From Luteibacter sp. dw_328 (GTDB lineage Bacteria; Pseudomonadota; Gammaproteobacteria; Xanthomonadales; Rhodanobacteraceae): a stretch of DNA of 64,000 nucleotides. This document shows, one piece after another, positions 8,299 to 15,419 of this stretch. The stretch is from NCBI RefSeq assembly GCF_018449605.1, contig NZ_JAAVUW010000001.1:372001-436000 (forward strand). The letters run 5' to 3'. A program made the translations under genes and the position numbers. How positions within the stretch are numbered: the stretch's first letter is position 1; each line of letters begins with the position of its first letter. Under the pieces are notes generated by a model. It saw only the letters and a program-made list of their open reading frames with translations, was not told the origin of the DNA and did not search any database.

Positions 8299-8667
8299 TC
8301 AGTGTTTGCTGTCGAGCTGGTTCTGGACATTCGCCACGCCGGGCACGCCTTTCACGATCGACTCGACGCGCGCCTTCTCGGCCTCGTCCTTCACAGGGCC
8401 GCGCAGGATGACCGTGCCGTCGGAGGCGATGAACTTGACGTTGTGCGCGGACAGGGAGAGCGAATCGTCACCCACGATGGCCTTGCGTACGGCGGCGGCG
8501 ACCTTGATGTCTTCCGCGTCGTTCGGCTGGTCGAAGGCGGTGGTCTGTCCACTGTGCCGGTCGCGCTGGTTGATCTTCGTGTTGTCGGCTTTCGGCGCGT
8601 CCTGGGCAAACGCGGCGGTCGCCGCGAGGGCGGTGACGAGGAACAGGACAGTGGATCGTGTGGTCAC
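8299..8667 (-). CDS. Periplasmic BON domain protein (OsmY-like)
   Basis: A 122-residue secreted protein: signal peptide MTTRSTVLFLVTALAATAAFA, a hydrophilic linker, and one BON domain (about residues 50-120: DIKVAAAVRKAIVGDDSLSL, VKFIASDGTVILRGPVKDEA, VKGVPGVANVQNQL). BON domains bind membranes or phospholipids, and OsmY-type proteins are periplasmic and induced by osmotic or stationary-phase stress. The YflT-like gene follows 15 bases downstream. Confidence 0.8.
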   Translation of the reverse strand: MTTRSTVLFLVTALAATAAFAQDAPKADNTKINQRDRHSGQTTAFDQPNDAEDIKVAAAVRKAIVGDDSLSLSAHNVKFIASDGTVILRGPVKDEAEKARVESIVKGVPGVANVQNQLDSKH

Positions 8668-8741
8668 GGTGAGGCTCCGTGGCTGCGGTGCGCGCAGTAC
8701 GCCTCAGCGACCGTGAAACGCCGGTGCAGCCGGCGCGATGG

Positions 8742-9473
8742 TCACGCTGCGCGGAAGGTCACGACCAGCACATCCCGGTGGGAGGCCTTGCTCTGGTCCA
8801 GCGGCGTGACCGGCGTGACGCCGTGGAACACGCGCGGATCGTGGATCAGGGCTGCGTCGAATGCGTGGGCGAGCGTGAACTCACCCAGCGAACGCCCGTC
8901 GGGCGCGTGAATCGTCGTCGTGCCGCTGGCGATGTTTTCGCGATCGATCAGGAGCACCAACACGTAATCGACGCCGTCACGGTGGCTGCCTTCGGGCGTC
9001 GGCTCGCCTGCCGCACCGGCCGTGGCCTCGATACGGAACTGGTGTGCCTCGACGTGCCACTGGGCCACCTCCGGGGACAGTCCGCCGAAAAAGTCACGGC
9101 AGAAGTCGAGGATCGCGCGCAGGGTCTCGCTCTGGGCGATCTCCGGCAGCACCGGCGCGAACCAGCGCTCGATGTCGCCTTGCAGCGTGTTGTACGAGAG
9201 TGTCTGGAAGTGCGCCTGGTGCGGGCGGGCTTCGACGTGACCGAACGGCGATGCAGCGAACACGGCATGGCGGCGTCGGCGAAAGCGCCCGGTTGCCGCG
9301 AGGTACGTGTCCGGCTCGAGCGCATTCCAGCTGGCGGCGAATGCCTCCCAGTCGGTCACCGGCGCGATGTGCTCGACCAGTCGGCGCATGGCGTCACCCT
9401 GCACGAAGGCGAAGCCCTCGTCGCGAACCTGGTCGTGGAGGGTGGTTTCGGTCGCTTCGAGGGGGACGTTCAT
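8742..9473 (-). CDS. 2OG-Fe dioxygenase family protein
   Basis: A 243-residue protein starting at ATG 9473 (MNVPLEATETTLHDQVRDEG). The HxD iron-binding motif is visible in GSHRDGVDYVLVLLIDREN near residue 160, with GTTTIHAPDGRSL following and the distal His in LIHDPRVFHGVTPVTPLD near residue 220, then SHRDVLVVTFR. This matches the bacterial 2OG-Fe dioxygenase family whose members include amino-acid hydroxylases. The substrate cannot be deduced. It precedes the BON/YflT-like pair on the same strand by 74 bases. Confidence 0.75.
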   Translation of the reverse strand: MNVPLEATETTLHDQVRDEGFAFVQGDAMRRLVEHIAPVTDWEAFAASWNALEPDTYLAATGRFRRRRHAVFAASPFGHVEARPHQAHFQTLSYNTLQGDIERWFAPVLPEIAQSETLRAILDFCRDFFGGLSPEVAQWHVEAHQFRIEATAGAAGEPTPEGSHRDGVDYVLVLLIDRENIASGTTTIHAPDGRSLGEFTLAHAFDAALIHDPRVFHGVTPVTPLDQSKASHRDVLVVTFRAA

Positions 9474-9525
9474 CGCCCCAGTATACGACCCCGACGCCCG
9501 GGCCACCTGCGGCAAACAGGCCCGC

Positions 9526-11262
9526 TCAGGGCGTGCGTAGCGGCTGGGGCTTATCCAGCGCGGCAAGGAGCGCGCCGTCGCGCTGGTATACGTCCGGCTT
9601 GTAGGCCAGCTTGCCATCCTCGCCGATGTCCACGGTCCAATAGGCCAGCAGCACCGGTACAGAGGTGGGTAGCGTCACGTTCTGCGTCTTCTTCGTGGCG
9701 ATGCGATCGTCGATGGCCTGCCGATTCCATTTCTGGTCGTCGTTGAAAAGTAACTGCACGAGTTCGAGAGGGTGCTCGACGCGGATACAGCCCGAACTGG
9801 TGTCGCGCCTGGCCTTCGAGAAGAGGTCCTGGTGGGGCGTGTCATGCAGGTAGACGGAGAAGGAATTGGGGAAGCGGATCACCACCTGGCCCAGCGAATT
9901 GCCCGGGCCTGCATCCTGACGCAGCGTGATGCCGCGCGGGTTCGACCAGTTCACACCCGATGCGGAAATCGTGTTGCCGGCGCTGTCGAGCACGCGGATG
10001 CGGTTGTTGGCCAGGTAGGCGCTGTTGGCGCGGACCTTCGGCAGGATGTCGTTCTTGAGGATCGTCGGCGGGACGGTCCAGGTCGGATTGAACGTGATGT
10101 AGGTGATCTGCGAGCGAAAGATCGGCGTGCTGCGGTAAGGCTTGCCGACCTGCACGCGTGACTTCCACACGGGCTTGCCATCCCGGTAGAAACTGATCTT
10201 GTAGCCGGCCACGTCGACGACCACGAAGGTGCCCTCCAGGGCATGCAGCAGCCAGCGCGCGCGTTCAAGGTTCACACGCACCTGGCCGATGCGTGTTTCG
10301 ACCGGTACGTTCAGTGCCGCGAGCGTATCGGTACCGACGCTGCCGTCGGCGTCCATGTACTGATCGGCCTGGAAGCGCTTTACGGCGTCGGTCAAGGGCG
10401 AGTCATAGCGATCCCCGTGGGCGAGGGTAGGGTCCAGGTAGCCTCCGGCGACGAGCCTCGCCCTTAGTGCACCCACACGTGGATCCTTCATGCCCGGCTT
10501 CAACGACGGGCCATCGGGAACCAGGGGCCAACCGCCCTGGGCCGCGGTGGCGCGCAGCTGCGTGAGTGCGTCGCGCAGTTGGGCATAGAGCGGGTTTTGC
10601 GGACGTGCCATGGCGAAGGCCTGGTCCACGCTGCTTTCGTCGATCGCGGTCTGCAGCATGGACATGCCCTGCTGTGCATCGATCGAGGCGGGATCGAAGT
10701 TCCAGGTGGGGTCCAGGCGCATGGGGTCCACCTTGCCGCGTGCCAACTGGACCAGTGCGGTGATGTACGCACCGGTCGCGGCGACATCGAAATCCGCACG
10801 CCGCTCGGGTGAAGCCGTGGCCCAGTCGGGCGCCTCCGTGGTGGCTTTCAGGGCGGTCAGGCCGTAATCGTCCGGAAGCAGACCGTCGCCTTCGACCGAG
10901 GCGAGGCCGGCCAGCAGCTGCTGGACGTTAGCGGGCTGGGACCACGCGGCGGTGAAGTGGCGCTGGGCATAGAAGTCGCTCACCGCCTTGCCGAGTGCGG
11001 CGTCGGGCCGGCTCAAGGGACCGCCCTGCAGAGGGGTCATCTGCTGGATGCGCCCATAAATCGCGGTACCCACGAGGTCGTCGGCGGGTGGGGGCGTGGG
11101 TGCCGCGACGGTGGCTGCGGTGGCGGGTAGCTGGGCCACGATCGGCGGAGGCGAGGCCGCGGAGGCTGCGCTTGGCGGTGCTTGCGCCGCGACGGAAAGC
11201 GGCAGGAGGGCGGCGATGAGCGATACGCAAAGCCTGCCGTGTACGTATTTTTCCATAGTCAT
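9526..11262 (-). CDS. L,D-transpeptidase, YcbB/LdtD type
   Basis: A 578-residue periplasmic enzyme that makes 3-3 cross-links in peptidoglycan. It has a signal peptide (LCVSLIAALLPLSVAAQA), an Ala/Pro-rich linker, an N-terminal scaffold domain, a peptidoglycan-binding domain (about residues 265-315, LRARLVAGGYLD and AVKRFQADQYMDADGSVG), and a C-terminal YkuD catalytic domain (about 345-530) with FVVVDVAGYKISFYRDGKPV, FSVYLHDTPHQDLFSKAR and the catalytic motif SSGCIRVEHPLELVQLL. Length and domain order match E. coli LdtD (YcbB). A second transpeptidase-type gene of another family is divergent from it. Confidence 0.88.
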   Translation of the reverse strand: MTMEKYVHGRLCVSLIAALLPLSVAAQAPPSAASAASPPPIVAQLPATAATVAAPTPPPADDLVGTAIYGRIQQMTPLQGGPLSRPDAALGKAVSDFYAQRHFTAAWSQPANVQQLLAGLASVEGDGLLPDDYGLTALKATTEAPDWATASPERRADFDVAATGAYITALVQLARGKVDPMRLDPTWNFDPASIDAQQGMSMLQTAIDESSVDQAFAMARPQNPLYAQLRDALTQLRATAAQGGWPLVPDGPSLKPGMKDPRVGALRARLVAGGYLDPTLAHGDRYDSPLTDAVKRFQADQYMDADGSVGTDTLAALNVPVETRIGQVRVNLERARWLLHALEGTFVVVDVAGYKISFYRDGKPVWKSRVQVGKPYRSTPIFRSQITYITFNPTWTVPPTILKNDILPKVRANSAYLANNRIRVLDSAGNTISASGVNWSNPRGITLRQDAGPGNSLGQVVIRFPNSFSVYLHDTPHQDLFSKARRDTSSGCIRVEHPLELVQLLFNDDQKWNRQAIDDRIATKKTQNVTLPTSVPVLLAYWTVDIGEDGKLAYKPDVYQRDGALLAALDKPQPLRTP

Positions 11263-11396
11263 TATCTATCGATTCCAGATTCGTTGGTGTAACTGCACGC
11301 TTTCACACAGTTCAAGGGCAGCGATGTGACGGTGTTGTGGTCAATAAATGATCAGCGCGTTAGGATGCCCCGTCGCAACACCACCCGGCTCACCGC

Positions 11397-12119
11397 ATGA
11401 TTCGATCGCTCCGAACGCTTATCGCGTCCGCGCCGCTCCTCGGCGCCGCATTTTTCCTCCCCGCCCAGGCCCACGCCGCCGACACGCTCGGCGATGCACT
11501 GGCCAAGCTGGCGCCCTCCGCCGACCCCAAGGTGATCGGACTTGCCGTCCAGGCATCGGAATGCGCGCAGACACAGGGTGGTGCCCCCTCCGACCGCCTG
11601 GCCGTGATCGATTATTCGAAGCCGTCCTCGGAGCCGCGCCTGTGGGTGTTCGATACCGTGAAGCGGAAGCTGTTGTTCCAGGAGCTGGTCGCCCATGGCA
11701 AGAACAGTGGTGACGCGAATGCCACACGATTCTCCAACGCGCCGGAGAGCCTCGCCTCCAGCATCGGCCTCTTTCGCACGTCGGATACCTACATGGGAAA
11801 GAACGGGTATTCGCTGAGGCTGACCGGGCTCGAGGCCGGTGTGAACGACCAGGCGCTGGCCCGGGCCATCGTGATTCACGGCGCTGCCTATGTGAACGAG
11901 GCCATGGCGAAGGTCGCGGGTCGCATCGGTCGCAGCTGGGGCTGCCCGGCCGTCCGTATCGCGATCGCGCACCAGTTGATCGACGCCCTCAAGGGCGGAC
12001 AGATGGTGTTCTCGTACTACCCCGACAAACGCTGGCTGGCCTCGTCCGGCTACCTCAAATGCACGAACGGCCAGCTGGCACATGTCGAAGCCAACGCGAT
12101 CGCTCGCGCCGGTGGCTGA
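11397..12119 (+). CDS. Murein L,D-transpeptidase catalytic domain family protein (YkuD_2)
   Basis: A 240-residue secreted protein with signal peptide (LIASAPLLGAAFFLPAQAHA). The core RLAVIDYSKPSSEPRLWVFD, SSIGLFRTSDTYMGKNGYSL, ARAIVIHGAAYV and GRIGRSWGCPAVRI places it in the YkuD_2 family, a distant relative of L,D-transpeptidases; the His (IVIHGA) and Cys (SWGCPA) would be the catalytic pair. It is divergent from the LdtD-type gene across 134 bases, so both may share control. Confidence 0.82.
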   Translation: MIRSLRTLIASAPLLGAAFFLPAQAHAADTLGDALAKLAPSADPKVIGLAVQASECAQTQGGAPSDRLAVIDYSKPSSEPRLWVFDTVKRKLLFQELVAHGKNSGDANATRFSNAPESLASSIGLFRTSDTYMGKNGYSLRLTGLEAGVNDQALARAIVIHGAAYVNEAMAKVAGRIGRSWGCPAVRIAIAHQLIDALKGGQMVFSYYPDKRWLASSGYLKCTNGQLAHVEANAIARAGG

Positions 12120-12171
12120 TGGCAAGCGTCCGAACCCGCTAGAATCCCGGGACCTAACCGTGGAATCCAGC

Positions 12172-12603
12172 ATGAAACACGTTCTTGCGATCGCCGCCAC
12201 CGTCCTCCTCGCCGGTTGTGCCACCAGCGGCATGAAGGACACCTTGCCCAAGCTCAGCAGCAAGTCGGACAAGACCGTGACGGCCTACGTGCAGTGCGTG
12301 TTGCCCAAGTGGCAGGCGCTGGCGCCCGATGCCAAGGGCGACGCGAAGGACGCCAAGGGTACGGTCACGGCCAGCAAGGATGGCTCTTATGAGCGCCTGG
12401 AAATCACGGCCAACGGATCCGGTTCGCAGGTCGTGATGTACGAACTGAAGAAGCCGAAGAGCGACTACAACAGCAGCTATCGCGACGAAGCGATCTCGTG
12501 CCTCTCGTCGGCTGCCCCCGCCGCGCCGATAGCTCCCGCGGCACCGGTTGCCCCCATGGCACCGGCTGCTCCGTCGTCGTCGGCTACGCCTCCGGCCCGG
12601 TAA
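12172..12603 (+). CDS. Small lipoprotein with Pro/Ala-rich tail
   Basis: A 143-residue predicted lipoprotein: signal peptide MKHVLAIAATVLLAGC with the lipobox Leu-Ala-Gly-Cys at residues 13-16. The folded part (about 25-115) contains VTAYVQCVLPKWQAL and YERLEITANGSGSQVVMYEL; the tail is a repeat of APAAPVAPMAP type. Function unknown. Its last 20 bases overlap, convergently, the end of the SRAP gene on the other strand. Confidence 0.7.
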   Translation: MKHVLAIAATVLLAGCATSGMKDTLPKLSSKSDKTVTAYVQCVLPKWQALAPDAKGDAKDAKGTVTASKDGSYERLEITANGSGSQVVMYELKKPKSDYNSSYRDEAISCLSSAAPAAPIAPAAPVAPMAPAAPSSSATPPAR

Positions 12604-13291
12604 CCGGGAGCTCGATGGGCTCGACCAGTTCGGGCCCATTGTTTTTTGGCGAGCTGACGGCCTTCGTCACGGGGTAGTGGACGAGGTCCGGTTCGTTAGC
12701 CGCGTCCAGCAGCGCGACGGCCTTGTCGGGCGCTGCAAACAGCCAGTCTTCCCAGGCATCCGGCGCGAGAATCACCGGTTGCCGGTCGTGGATGTCGCCG
12801 CCGATCTTGCCGGGTTCACCGGTGATGATGGTGTACGTGCGCAGCGGTTGGTTGTCCGCGTCGCGCCAGGTTTCCCATAAGCCCGCGAACAACATCAGGC
12901 TGCCGTCGGGCGGCCGGATGAAGAACGGCTGCTTGTGGCCTTTCTCGCCCTGCCACTCGTAGTACCCCGATGCGGGAATGAGGCAGCGCCGACGGCGCAT
13001 GGCGGCACGGAAGGCGGGCTTGGCGGCGATGCCTTCGCGGCGTGCATTGATCAGCTTCGCTCCGATGCTCATGTCCTTCGCCCAGGAAGGAATGAGCCCC
13101 CATCGGTGCAGACCCACGTGCAGTTCGGCATCTTCCGCCGTGACCACGAGTGCGCGCTGGGTAGGTGCGATATTGAAGTGATCGTCGCGCTGGTTGATCT
13201 CGCTGGTCAGGTCCAGCTCGAGGCGCTCGAGCACCTCGCGGGCATCGCGCGACATGCTTACCGGGCCATAGGTGGCATAGCGTCCGCACAT
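12584..13291 (-). CDS. SRAP/YedK (HMCES) abasic-site processing protein
   Basis: A 235-residue SRAP-family protein. HMCES/YedK proteins form a covalent link between Cys2 and abasic sites in single-stranded DNA, shielding them during replication. The start at 13291 gives MCGRYATYG, putting the catalytic Cys at position 2 after Met removal, so this start is near certain. Other conserved features: NIAPTQRALVV, WGLIPSWAKD, INARREGIAAKPAFR (Asn), IPASGYYEWQ (Glu) and GDIHDRQPVIL (His). Length is typical. The REC-like gene lies upstream on the same strand. Confidence 0.92.
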   Translation of the reverse strand: MCGRYATYGPVSMSRDAREVLERLELDLTSEINQRDDHFNIAPTQRALVVTAEDAELHVGLHRWGLIPSWAKDMSIGAKLINARREGIAAKPAFRAAMRRRRCLIPASGYYEWQGEKGHKQPFFIRPPDGSLMLFAGLWETWRDADNQPLRTYTIITGEPGKIGGDIHDRQPVILAPDAWEDWLFAAPDKAVALLDAANEPDLVHYPVTKAVSSPKNNGPELVEPIELPVTGPEA

Positions 13292-13313
13292 GTCGACGGC
13301 GTCGGTGCGTCCG

Positions 13314-13703
13314 TCAGGCGACCGGCCGTGCCAGGCGGGCCCGTTCGACGGCGTCAAGCAATTGCTCGCGGTCGAAGGGCTTGACGAGGAACACGGCCGA
13401 ACGCGGTGCCGGCTCGAGGTCTTCCGGCAACCGGCTCGATACGATCACGATGGCGGTGTCCGGCCGATCGCGAAGCGCGGCATTGAGCAGTTCCCTGCCA
13501 CGCCGCTCGCCCGGGGTGTCCGCGTGCACCACCATCAGGACCAGCTCACTCATTTCCTGAAACGCGCGCCGGGCCTCCCGATAGGTCACCGTCGCCCGGG
13601 TCTGATAGCCGGCGTCCTCGAGGACCATGGCCACCGTCTCGGCAACCATGCTCGCCCGATCGAAGACCAGGGCGGAGGGAATGGCTGATGGATTAGAGTT
13701 CAT
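13314..13703 (-). CDS. Degenerate response-regulator receiver domain protein
   Basis: A 129-residue single-domain protein with the CheY-like order: SALVFDRASMVAETVAMVL, LVLMVVHADTPGERRG, AIVIVSS and AVFLVKPFDREQLLDAVERA. Residue Lys108 (VKPF) is retained, but the position of the phospho-acceptor Asp, four residues before the conserved Pro, is His60, and the paired acidic residues are reduced to Asp15 followed by Arg. It is therefore probably a non-phosphorylated receiver that acts by protein contacts. It sits 22 bases upstream of the SRAP gene on the same strand. Confidence 0.7.
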   Translation of the reverse strand: MNSNPSAIPSALVFDRASMVAETVAMVLEDAGYQTRATVTYREARRAFQEMSELVLMVVHADTPGERRGRELLNAALRDRPDTAIVIVSSRLPEDLEPAPRSAVFLVKPFDREQLLDAVERARLARPVA

Positions 13704-13740
13704 GGGCGGATTCTATCCCTCCCAGACTCTCCGTGGGGTG

Positions 13741-14145
13741 TCAGCCCGTGGGTTCCCGCGGCGGCCAGGCGCCGTTGATCGTCTTGACCCGCGCCATCAG
13801 TTCGCGAACCTCCTGATTGCGATCGGCGACGCGCTGCTCCTCCGCCGCTTTTTGCGCGGCGAAGTCCTGATTGGTGCCCTGCACGGCGTCGTTGACCAGG
13901 CGACAGGTCTCCTCGACGTTGCTGGCGCGGGTGTGAAAACCCAGTCGGTCGGCGAGGATTTCCATCTTCAGCCCCGGGTGGGTCTGTTCGAGGGCACGGG
14001 CGCGGACGATGAAGAACTGCTGCCAGTCGCGCTCGGGTGCGCCGCTGAGCACGGCCTCGACACGGGGAATGTCAGGACGGTCGAATTGCTCGGTGTCGTC
14101 GATCGCTTCAAACGATTCGATGTCGATCCAGTCTCGGCTGGCCAT
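13741..14145 (-). CDS. Hypothetical protein
   Basis: A 134-residue acidic, helical, soluble protein starting MASRDWIDIESFEAIDDTEQ. The N-terminal third is Asp/Glu-rich; the C-terminal third (residues 85-130) has coiled-coil-like composition (FAAQKAAEEQRVADRNQEVR). No signal peptide or membrane segment. I do not recognise it. It is 37 bases upstream of the degenerate receiver gene, in the same direction. Confidence 0.5.
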   Translation of the reverse strand: MASRDWIDIESFEAIDDTEQFDRPDIPRVEAVLSGAPERDWQQFFIVRARALEQTHPGLKMEILADRLGFHTRASNVEETCRLVNDAVQGTNQDFAAQKAAEEQRVADRNQEVRELMARVKTINGAWPPREPTG

Positions 14146-14287
14146 GGGCGCTTCCTTAGGGAGTGTGGCGCGGGATTGTTGGCGGGCGGGTGTCTACGCG
14201 GCGTGGCGGCGCTGATGCGGGTGCGTATTCACAGATCGTGCACGGGCGGAAACCAATGCTCTTCACATTCCCCGCGGAGCCACTCCC

Positions 14288-14692
14288 ATGCGTTATCTCG
14301 CCCTTGCCGGCGTCGTGCTGCTCGCCGGCTGCGCCACCCAGAACCAGCGCCACGTCGGCATACACGACGTCCTTTCGAGCACCACGTTCTCGAATCAGGA
14401 CACAACCGATGGCGACGCGACGCTCAATATCGTCCGCGAACAAGGCCTGTGGGGCGCCGGCTGCTCCAATGCCGTCTATCTCGACGACAAGGTCGTGGCC
14501 GATATGGAAATTGGGCAACAGCTGGTCCTTCATGTCCCTGCCGGCACGCGCAAGCTGAGCGTCCTGACGCATGGCGCATGCAGCGGCGATCGTCTGGATG
14601 TCGACGCGTCGGTCGGCCAGGGCGAGACGAAATCCTTCTCGATCCCCGCCAGCGGCGAGGGCTTGACGGCACAGGCTCCGCCCAAGGCCTGA
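14288..14692 (+). CDS. Lipoprotein of unknown function
   Basis: A 134-residue predicted lipoprotein with signal peptide MRYLALAGVVLLAGC (lipobox Cys15). The mature part contains LNIVREQGLWGAGCSNAVYL, VVADMEIGQQLVLHVPAGTR and ETKSFSIPASG, a small beta-rich layout resembling DUF2846-type lipoproteins that carry a surface-exposed beta sandwich. That resemblance is loose. It starts behind a short gap after the divergent hypothetical gene. Confidence 0.65.
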   Translation: MRYLALAGVVLLAGCATQNQRHVGIHDVLSSTTFSNQDTTDGDATLNIVREQGLWGAGCSNAVYLDDKVVADMEIGQQLVLHVPAGTRKLSVLTHGACSGDRLDVDASVGQGETKSFSIPASGEGLTAQAPPKA

Positions 14693-14764
14693 AGCGGCTT
14701 GTTATCTTCGCCGTGAGGGCGTAAGAATCGAGACAGGCACAACCGCCCGAATGGGAGTGGCATC

Positions 14765-15004
14765 GTGCATCGTCGAACCGTTGGCCAGTATTCGGTGGAA
14801 GTACGGACGCTGAGAGCACCCTCCGGGGTCTGGAAAGCGGCGTACATCGTCGAGCCCGCACTTCATGCGGGCCCGCGTGATTTCGTCATGATCACGCTGC
14901 TCGAAGAATTCGAGGACGAACGGGTGGCGGTGAATGCGGCGATGGAGCGGGGCATCAGCCATGCAGACTGGCTCGACCTGGCGCGCACCACCTCGGCCGG
15001 TTGA
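14765..15004 (+). CDS. Small hypothetical protein
   Basis: A 79-residue soluble protein starting MHRRTVGQYSVEVRTLRAPS (GTG or ATG context at 14765, read here as ATG). It contains GVWKAAYIVEPALHAGPRDF and ends ADWLDLARTTSAG. It resembles the short proteins of unknown function common in Xanthomonadales; the next small gene, in the same direction, has a similar size and beta-alpha layout. No function assigned. Confidence 0.5.
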   Translation: MHRRTVGQYSVEVRTLRAPSGVWKAAYIVEPALHAGPRDFVMITLLEEFEDERVAVNAAMERGISHADWLDLARTTSAG

Positions 15005-15105
15005 CGTGACCGGCCCGGCGACCTCCTCGTAACGCCTCCGCGACGATAAGCCACCTAGCTTCGCTTGCATGAGGGCCGCCGGCCCTCTCCGGCGGAGTGT
15101 CATCC

Positions 15106-15330
15106 TTGCAGCGCACGATCCTCTACGTTCCCTTCAATGCCTCGGCACACGGTCAGTGGACCCTGCGCCGTAATGCCGAACTGGTCGGTCAGTTCGCGAC
15201 CCGTGACGATGCCATGCGCCATGCGCTGACCCTCACCAGTTCGATCCAGAATCTGCCGGGACATGAGGTGGCGATCAAGGTCGAGGATGAAGCCGGCATC
15301 TGGCGGGTTGCCGACGGGGGCACGCCCTGA
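15106..15330 (+). CDS. Small hypothetical protein (DUF2188-like)
   Basis: A 74-residue protein reading RTILYVPFNASAHGQWTLRR then NAELVGQFATRDDAMRHALT and ending VAIKVEDEAGIWRVADGGTP. The pattern of a strand, a helix after FATRDDAMRHA, and a second strand resembles DUF2188-type small proteins. I place the start at TTG 15106, which has GGAG at 15094-15097 at the right spacing; an in-frame GTG at 15097 has no such site. Function unknown. Confidence 0.55.
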   Translation: MQRTILYVPFNASAHGQWTLRRNAELVGQFATRDDAMRHALTLTSSIQNLPGHEVAIKVEDEAGIWRVADGGTP

Positions 15331-15419
15331 CCCTCGAGGTATGAACAGTTTCGGCAGGCGTCGCACGATTTGAGATCGCCGGGCGGGATAAGAGGCGTCC
15401 CTGCCTCCCGGATGCCGCC

